DNA of 6,664 nucleotides from CAYHKY01 sp964357355. Lineage in GTDB: Bacteria; Patescibacteriota; Microgenomatia; UBA10105. Shown one piece after another: positions 5,170 to 6,664 of the stretch (position 1 is its first letter; the number at the start of each line of letters is the position of its first letter). The notes under the pieces were generated by a model. That model saw only the letters and a program-made list of their open reading frames with translations, ran no database searches and was not told the origin of the DNA. The translations under genes were made by a program, and so were the position numbers. The DNA lies in assembly GCA_964357355.1 (NCBI GenBank), contig CAYHKY010000068.1, positions 1 through 6,664 of the forward strand, read 5' to 3'.

Positions 5170-5241
5170 AGCGGCGGAGGGGACTTGAACCCCTGACCTT
5201 CTCCTTGGAAGGGAGACATTCTACCGCTGAACTACCGCCGC
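5170..5241 (-). tRNA. tRNA-Gly(UCC)
   Basis: On the minus strand it gives a full cloverleaf. The acceptor stem is GCGGCGG/CCGCCGC and the D arm is GTTC/GAAT-like with a GCGGTA loop. The anticodon stem is TCTCC/GGAGA with loop CTTCCAA and anticodon TCC at 5207-5209, reading GGA/GGG. The T arm is AGGGG/CCCCT around TTCAAGT and the discriminator is T at 5170. CCA is not encoded. It lies downstream of the DUF192 gene on the same strand, 70 bases away. Its 3' part is duplicated at 5074-5159. Confidence 0.96.
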
Positions 5242-5249
5242 ACATTTTC

Positions 5250-5280
5250 GTTATAAATTTGGTATTAACCACGTATTATA
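5250..5280 (-). promoter_or_regulatory. tRNA-Gly promoter candidates
   Basis: Two -10-like hexamers lie upstream of tRNA-Gly on its strand: TATAAC (5250-5255), ending eight bases before the mature 5' end, and a perfect TATAAT (5275-5280), ending 33 bases before it. Either could serve. Both lie after the DUF192 stop, so the tRNA can be transcribed independently. Confidence 0.45.
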
Positions 5281-5311
5281 CAGGATTACATCTGTATTAC
5301 GAAGTTTCACA

Positions 5312-5806
5312 TCAGCGTTTTTTAGCAGAGTTGAGAAGCGTGATTTGCACCACGTCACCGATTTTAAATCCATGATTTTTTACTTCTCCGGCATTAACTT
5401 CCAATACTTTATTTACAGGTTTGTGAGCTTGATATCGAGGCAAATTTACATTTGCCAGAGGCACGGGGACATTTTCGTATATATCTGCAATAATATTTTC
5501 ATCAATCCAAACGATGTCAATTGGGAATTTCATATCTTTCATCCAAAAAGCATAGGTGTCTTTTACATCAAACAGAAAAAGCATTCCGTGTTCAGGAAGT
5601 AAGCTTTCTCTTCCGGAGAGACCCAGCGCTCTTTTATCATCTGAATCTACTACTTCAACGGTATATCTCGTTTCCCCAATTTGTATTGTTGAACGCGTGA
5701 CTAAATTTGCAGAGTTATCTGCAAAATATTTAGTGTAAACCCGGTATCCTCCGAATATAAATAAAAATAACAGTAGCAACGCGAACAACTTTTTCATAAC
5801 CGGCAT
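5312..5806 (-). CDS. DUF192 family protein, membrane-anchored or secreted
   Basis: The product (164 residues from the chosen start) has an N-terminal signal or anchor segment, MKKLFALLLLFLFIFGG, followed by a complete DUF192 (COG1430) domain. Hallmarks in order are ALGLSGRESLLPEHGMLFLFD, YAFWMKDMKFPIDIVWID, NVPVP, then VLEVNAGEVKNHGFKIGDVV. The domain would be outside the membrane. The family's function is not established. Four in-frame starts are close together: ATG 5815, 5806 and 5797, plus TTG 5839. ATG 5806 is chosen because TACTAT lies seven bases before it, as at other genes here; 5797 begins directly with the signal segment and is also credible. It is divergent from the HNH gene and upstream of tRNA-Gly. 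Confidence 0.88.
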   Translation of the reverse strand: MPVMKKLFALLLLFLFIFGGYRVYTKYFADNSANLVTRSTIQIGETRYTVEVVDSDDKRALGLSGRESLLPEHGMLFLFDVKDTYAFWMKDMKFPIDIVWIDENIIADIYENVPVPLANVNLPRYQAHKPVNKVLEVNAGEVKNHGFKIGDVVQITLLNSAKKR

Positions 5807-5813
5807 TTTTAGC

Positions 5814-5819
5814 ATAGTA
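5814..5819 (-). promoter_or_regulatory. -10 element for the DUF192 gene, leaderless spacing
   Basis: TACTAT on the minus strand ends seven bases before the ATG at 5806. This matches the spacing at the other first genes but depends on which of three close ATG codons is used. If 5815 were the start, this hexamer would overlap it and could not be its promoter. Confidence 0.4.
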
Positions 5820-5872
5820 GCCTTGCATGAAACTTGCAAGTTTAGTGTAATTCAATAGTTACAGCTTTAAAA

Positions 5873-5910
5873 GGTAGACGCATAAGTTTGTACTTGAATA
5901 AGCGTCTACC
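5873..5910. repeat. Perfect 9-bp inverted repeat in the HNH promoter region
   Basis: GGTAGACGC (5873-5881) and GCGTCTACC (5902-5910) are exact reverse complements separated by 20 bases, with a smaller AAGT/ACTT stem inside. The right arm occupies the spacer between the -35 (5894-5899) and -10 (5917-5922) of the HNH gene. It could be an operator bound by a dimeric regulator (arm centres 29 bp apart), a hairpin at an element boundary, or a recognition site. It also lies upstream of the divergent DUF192 gene. Confidence 0.6.
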
Positions 5911-5922
5911 AAATATTAGAAT
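5894..5922 (+). promoter_or_regulatory. Promoter for the HNH gene
   Basis: TTGAAT (5894-5899) and TAGAAT (5917-5922) are separated by 17 bases, the best -35/-10 pair in the window. The ATG at 5931 is eight bases past the -10, so the leader would be about two bases. The right arm of the 9-bp inverted repeat lies within the spacer, so a protein bound there would block polymerase. Confidence 0.6.
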
Positions 5923-5930
5923 GGAATTTT

Positions 5931-6212
5931 ATGAAGTTAAAATTTTGGACAGAGTTGCAATTAAGAGAAGCAGTAAAAAGCTCAACGAGTATACGCCAAG
6001 TTCTAATAAAACTGGGACTCAGAGAAGCAGGTGGTAACTATGCGCAGATTAAAAAATATATATCATTTTACCAAATAAATGCTATGCATTTTACCGGAAA
6101 AGGATGGAATCGTGGTAAAAAAGGTATGGGGCGTCCTAAACTTGCACTTTCGGAGATCATGATAAGAAATAGTTATTTCCAAAGTTTTAAATTAAAAAAA
6201 GGTTATTCCTGA
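5931..6212 (+). CDS. HNH endonuclease, N-terminal part (frame-split gene)
   Basis: These 93 residues form the N-terminal, presumably DNA-binding, half of a phage/homing-type HNH endonuclease. Residues 5-45 include a helix-turn-helix-like stretch (SIRQVLIKLGLREAGGNYAQ, 20-39), followed by the family-typical HFTGKGWNRGKK (53-64) and FKLKK (86-90). The frame then runs into a TGA after GYS. A -1 shift at the seven-A run (6194-6200) continues directly into RLFLSG and the downstream frame that carries the HNH motif. That gives a combined product of about 166 residues, which is the expected length and order. So this is one gene in two frames, either recoded, recently mutated or misassembled. The start is supported by the promoter eight bases upstream; it has no clear Shine-Dalgarno. 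Confidence 0.8.
   Translation: MKLKFWTELQLREAVKSSTSIRQVLIKLGLREAGGNYAQIKKYISFYQINAMHFTGKGWNRGKKGMGRPKLALSEIMIRNSYFQSFKLKKGYS
6194..6200 (+). other. Slippery A AAA AAA heptamer at the HNH frame break
   Basis: In the upstream frame the bases read TTA AAA AAA GGT, so the heptamer fits the X XXY YYZ pattern for -1 ribosomal slippage. After slippage the next codon is AGG, leading to R-L-F-L-S-G and the HNH half. The zero-frame TGA comes at 6210-6212. No clear upstream Shine-Dalgarno stimulator or stable downstream hairpin is evident, so loss of one A (8 to 7) by mutation or sequencing error is equally possible. Confidence 0.5.
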
Positions 6213-6217
6213 GCGGT

Positions 6218-6430
6218 TTGAAGAGAGTTGAGTGTGAAGAATGCAGATGGTCACAAAAGACTGAAGATGGTAGAATTCCATTAGAGTTAGATCACATAAA
6301 CGGAGATAGCCGTGATAATAGGTTTGAAAATTTACGAGTTTTGTGTCCTAATTGTCACAGTTTAAAACCTACTCACAGAGGCAGAAATAAAATGGTCCAG
6401 TGGCGGAATCGGTATACGCGCAGCACTTAA
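6218..6430 (+). CDS. HNH endonuclease, C-terminal catalytic part (frame-split gene)
   Basis: This frame carries the zinc-binding HNH nuclease domain: CEEC and CPNC cysteine pairs flank ELDHINGD, whose histidine is the expected general base. These are followed by the asparagine in DNRFENLRVLCPNC and the final histidine in NCHS. It can be read as a short frame from TTG at 6218, but the natural reading is as the continuation of the frame beginning at 5931 through a -1 shift, because the codons just before 6218 add RLFLSG, which joins smoothly. After the usual family end near RGRNK, the frame runs into the 5' half of tRNA-Leu and stops at TAA 6428-6430, the tRNA's own anticodon. The last 13 residues are thus encoded by tRNA sequence and are unlikely to be part of the ancestral protein. 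Confidence 0.8.
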   Translation: MKRVECEECRWSQKTEDGRIPLELDHINGDSRDNRFENLRVLCPNCHSLKPTHRGRNKMVQWRNRYTRST

Positions 6431-6477
6431 AATGCTGTGATGACAACATCTTGAGGGTTCGAGTCCCTCCTGGACCA
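6394..6477 (+). tRNA. tRNA-Leu(UAA)
   Basis: This is a class II tRNA. The acceptor stem is GGTCCAG/CTGGACC and the D arm is GCG/CGC with the GG of the D loop. The anticodon stem is CAGCA/TGCTG with loop CTTAAAA and anticodon TAA at 6428-6430. The long variable arm is GATG/CATC, the T arm is GAGGG/CCCTC around TTCGAGT, and the discriminator is A. CCA is not encoded; ACC is followed by G of the next tRNA. Its first 37 bases are shared with the end of the HNH frame, so its promoter must lie within that coding sequence. Confidence 0.96.
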
Positions 6478-6478
6478 C

Positions 6479-6551
6479 CGGGACGTAGTTCAGTTGGTAG
6501 AACGCACGGTTTGGGACCGTGAGGTCGAGAGTTCAAGTCTCTCCGTCCCGA
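6479..6551 (+). tRNA. tRNA-Pro(UGG)
   Basis: It gives a full cloverleaf. The acceptor stem is CGGGACG/CGTCCCG and the D arm is GTTC/GAAC. The anticodon stem is CACGG/CCGTG with loop TTTGGGA and anticodon TGG at 6512-6514. The T arm is GAGAG/CTCTC around TTCAAGT, and the discriminator is A. CCA is not encoded (ACA follows). It begins one base after tRNA-Leu ends, so both almost certainly come from one precursor and are separated by RNase P and 3' processing. Confidence 0.96.
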
Positions 6552-6664
6552 CAGAAATCGAGGTCGTGGGGGCAACATTTTCGATGGCTTCCCGCCCTGG
6601 GCGGGACGAGACGGCTGCAAAGCTCTGGCGAAACTCGGCGGTGAGCCGCCGATGAGAAAGGAAA
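6552..6664 (+). ncRNA. Structured, GC-rich tail; possible 5' part of an RNA gene such as RNase P RNA
   Basis: The last 113 bases are clearly richer in G+C than the coding regions and hold at least two strong hairpins: TCCCGCC/GGCGGGA (6590-6606) and TCGGCGG/CCGCCGA (6635-6652). No credible protein frame is seen on +. The order GACGGCTGC, GC-rich hairpin, then AAGGAAA at the window edge resembles the start of bacterial RNase P RNA, where the P2 strand and P3 hairpin are followed by the conserved GAGGAAAGUCC. The decisive bases lie beyond the window. The edge could instead be the ribosome binding site of a downstream gene (AAAGGA). Confidence 0.3.
6590..6606. repeat. GC-rich palindrome TCCCGCC...GGCGGGA
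   Basis: A perfect seven-base stem with a CTG loop. Its TCCCG/CGGGA ends match the two hairpins at 5105-5149, suggesting a dispersed family of short palindromes. It may alternatively be just a helix of the structured RNA proposed for this end of the window. Confidence 0.5.

Noticed and set aside
5063..5272. Minus-strand 69-residue frame over the tRNA-Gly region
   Set aside because: It is the translation of tRNA-Gly and the palindromic element, a known artefact of tRNA genes, not a protein gene.
6369..6620. Minus-strand 83-residue frame over tRNA-Leu and tRNA-Pro
   Set aside because: It is antisense to two intact tRNAs; its residues (for example GGRDLNSRPHGP-like text) are the familiar artefact of translated tRNA complements.

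Overview
This is a compact, AT-rich bacterial chromosome window with short intergenic gaps. It holds eight recognisable protein genes (one of them in two frames), five tRNA genes and several short GC-rich palindromes. The cues point to a Candidate Phyla Radiation (Patescibacteria) genome, perhaps Microgenomates-like. These are the minimal gene sizes, single genes and pairs rather than long operons, tRNA genes overlapping protein genes, the GC-rich CCTGCC...GGCAGG and TCCCG...CGGGA palindromes, and promoters placed so that transcripts begin at or next to the start codon. This placement is inference; no ribosomal or other phylogenetic marker is present. TGA and TAG both serve as stops, so the standard code fits.

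Layout: (1) 1-1449 is an accessory-looking block: a DUF4256 gene on +, then a convergent, translationally coupled minus-strand pair, a TfoX N-terminal-domain protein followed by a DUF1059 small protein. (2) 1585-3398 on minus holds a secreted clan-A glycoside-hydrolase-like protein with a C-terminal EF-hand loop, followed by tRNA-His. (3) 3456-4282 holds tRNA-Arg(UCU) on +, overlapping tail-to-tail with 6-phosphogluconolactonase (pgl) on minus. (4) 4283-4457 is a divergent intergenic region with a 62-nt imperfect hairpin and a GC-rich palindrome. (5) 4458-5066 encodes a 202-aa thioredoxin-reductase-like flavoprotein that has both halves of the FAD domain but no NADPH/redox domain. (6) 5074-5241 holds a partial copy of the tRNA-Gly 3' end interrupted by a double-hairpin element, then intact tRNA-Gly(UCC). 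(7) 5312-5806 on minus encodes a membrane-anchored DUF192 protein. (8) 5873-6664 holds an inverted repeat in a promoter, an HNH endonuclease gene split by a -1 frame change at a run of seven A residues, tRNA-Leu(UAA) whose anticodon bases are also the stop codon of that endonuclease frame, tRNA-Pro(UGG), and a structured tail that may be the start of another RNA gene.

The genes do not form one pathway. Pgl belongs to the oxidative pentose phosphate route, the flavoprotein to redox chemistry, and the secreted hydrolase-like protein and DUF192 protein to the cell surface. The HNH gene and the tRNA fragment look like traces of mobile DNA that targets tRNA loci. The most consistent signal across the window is regulatory. 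Genes that start a transcript have a -10-like hexamer 6-9 nt before the ATG and no Shine-Dalgarno sequence, while the only gene inside an operon has a near-perfect Shine-Dalgarno sequence.
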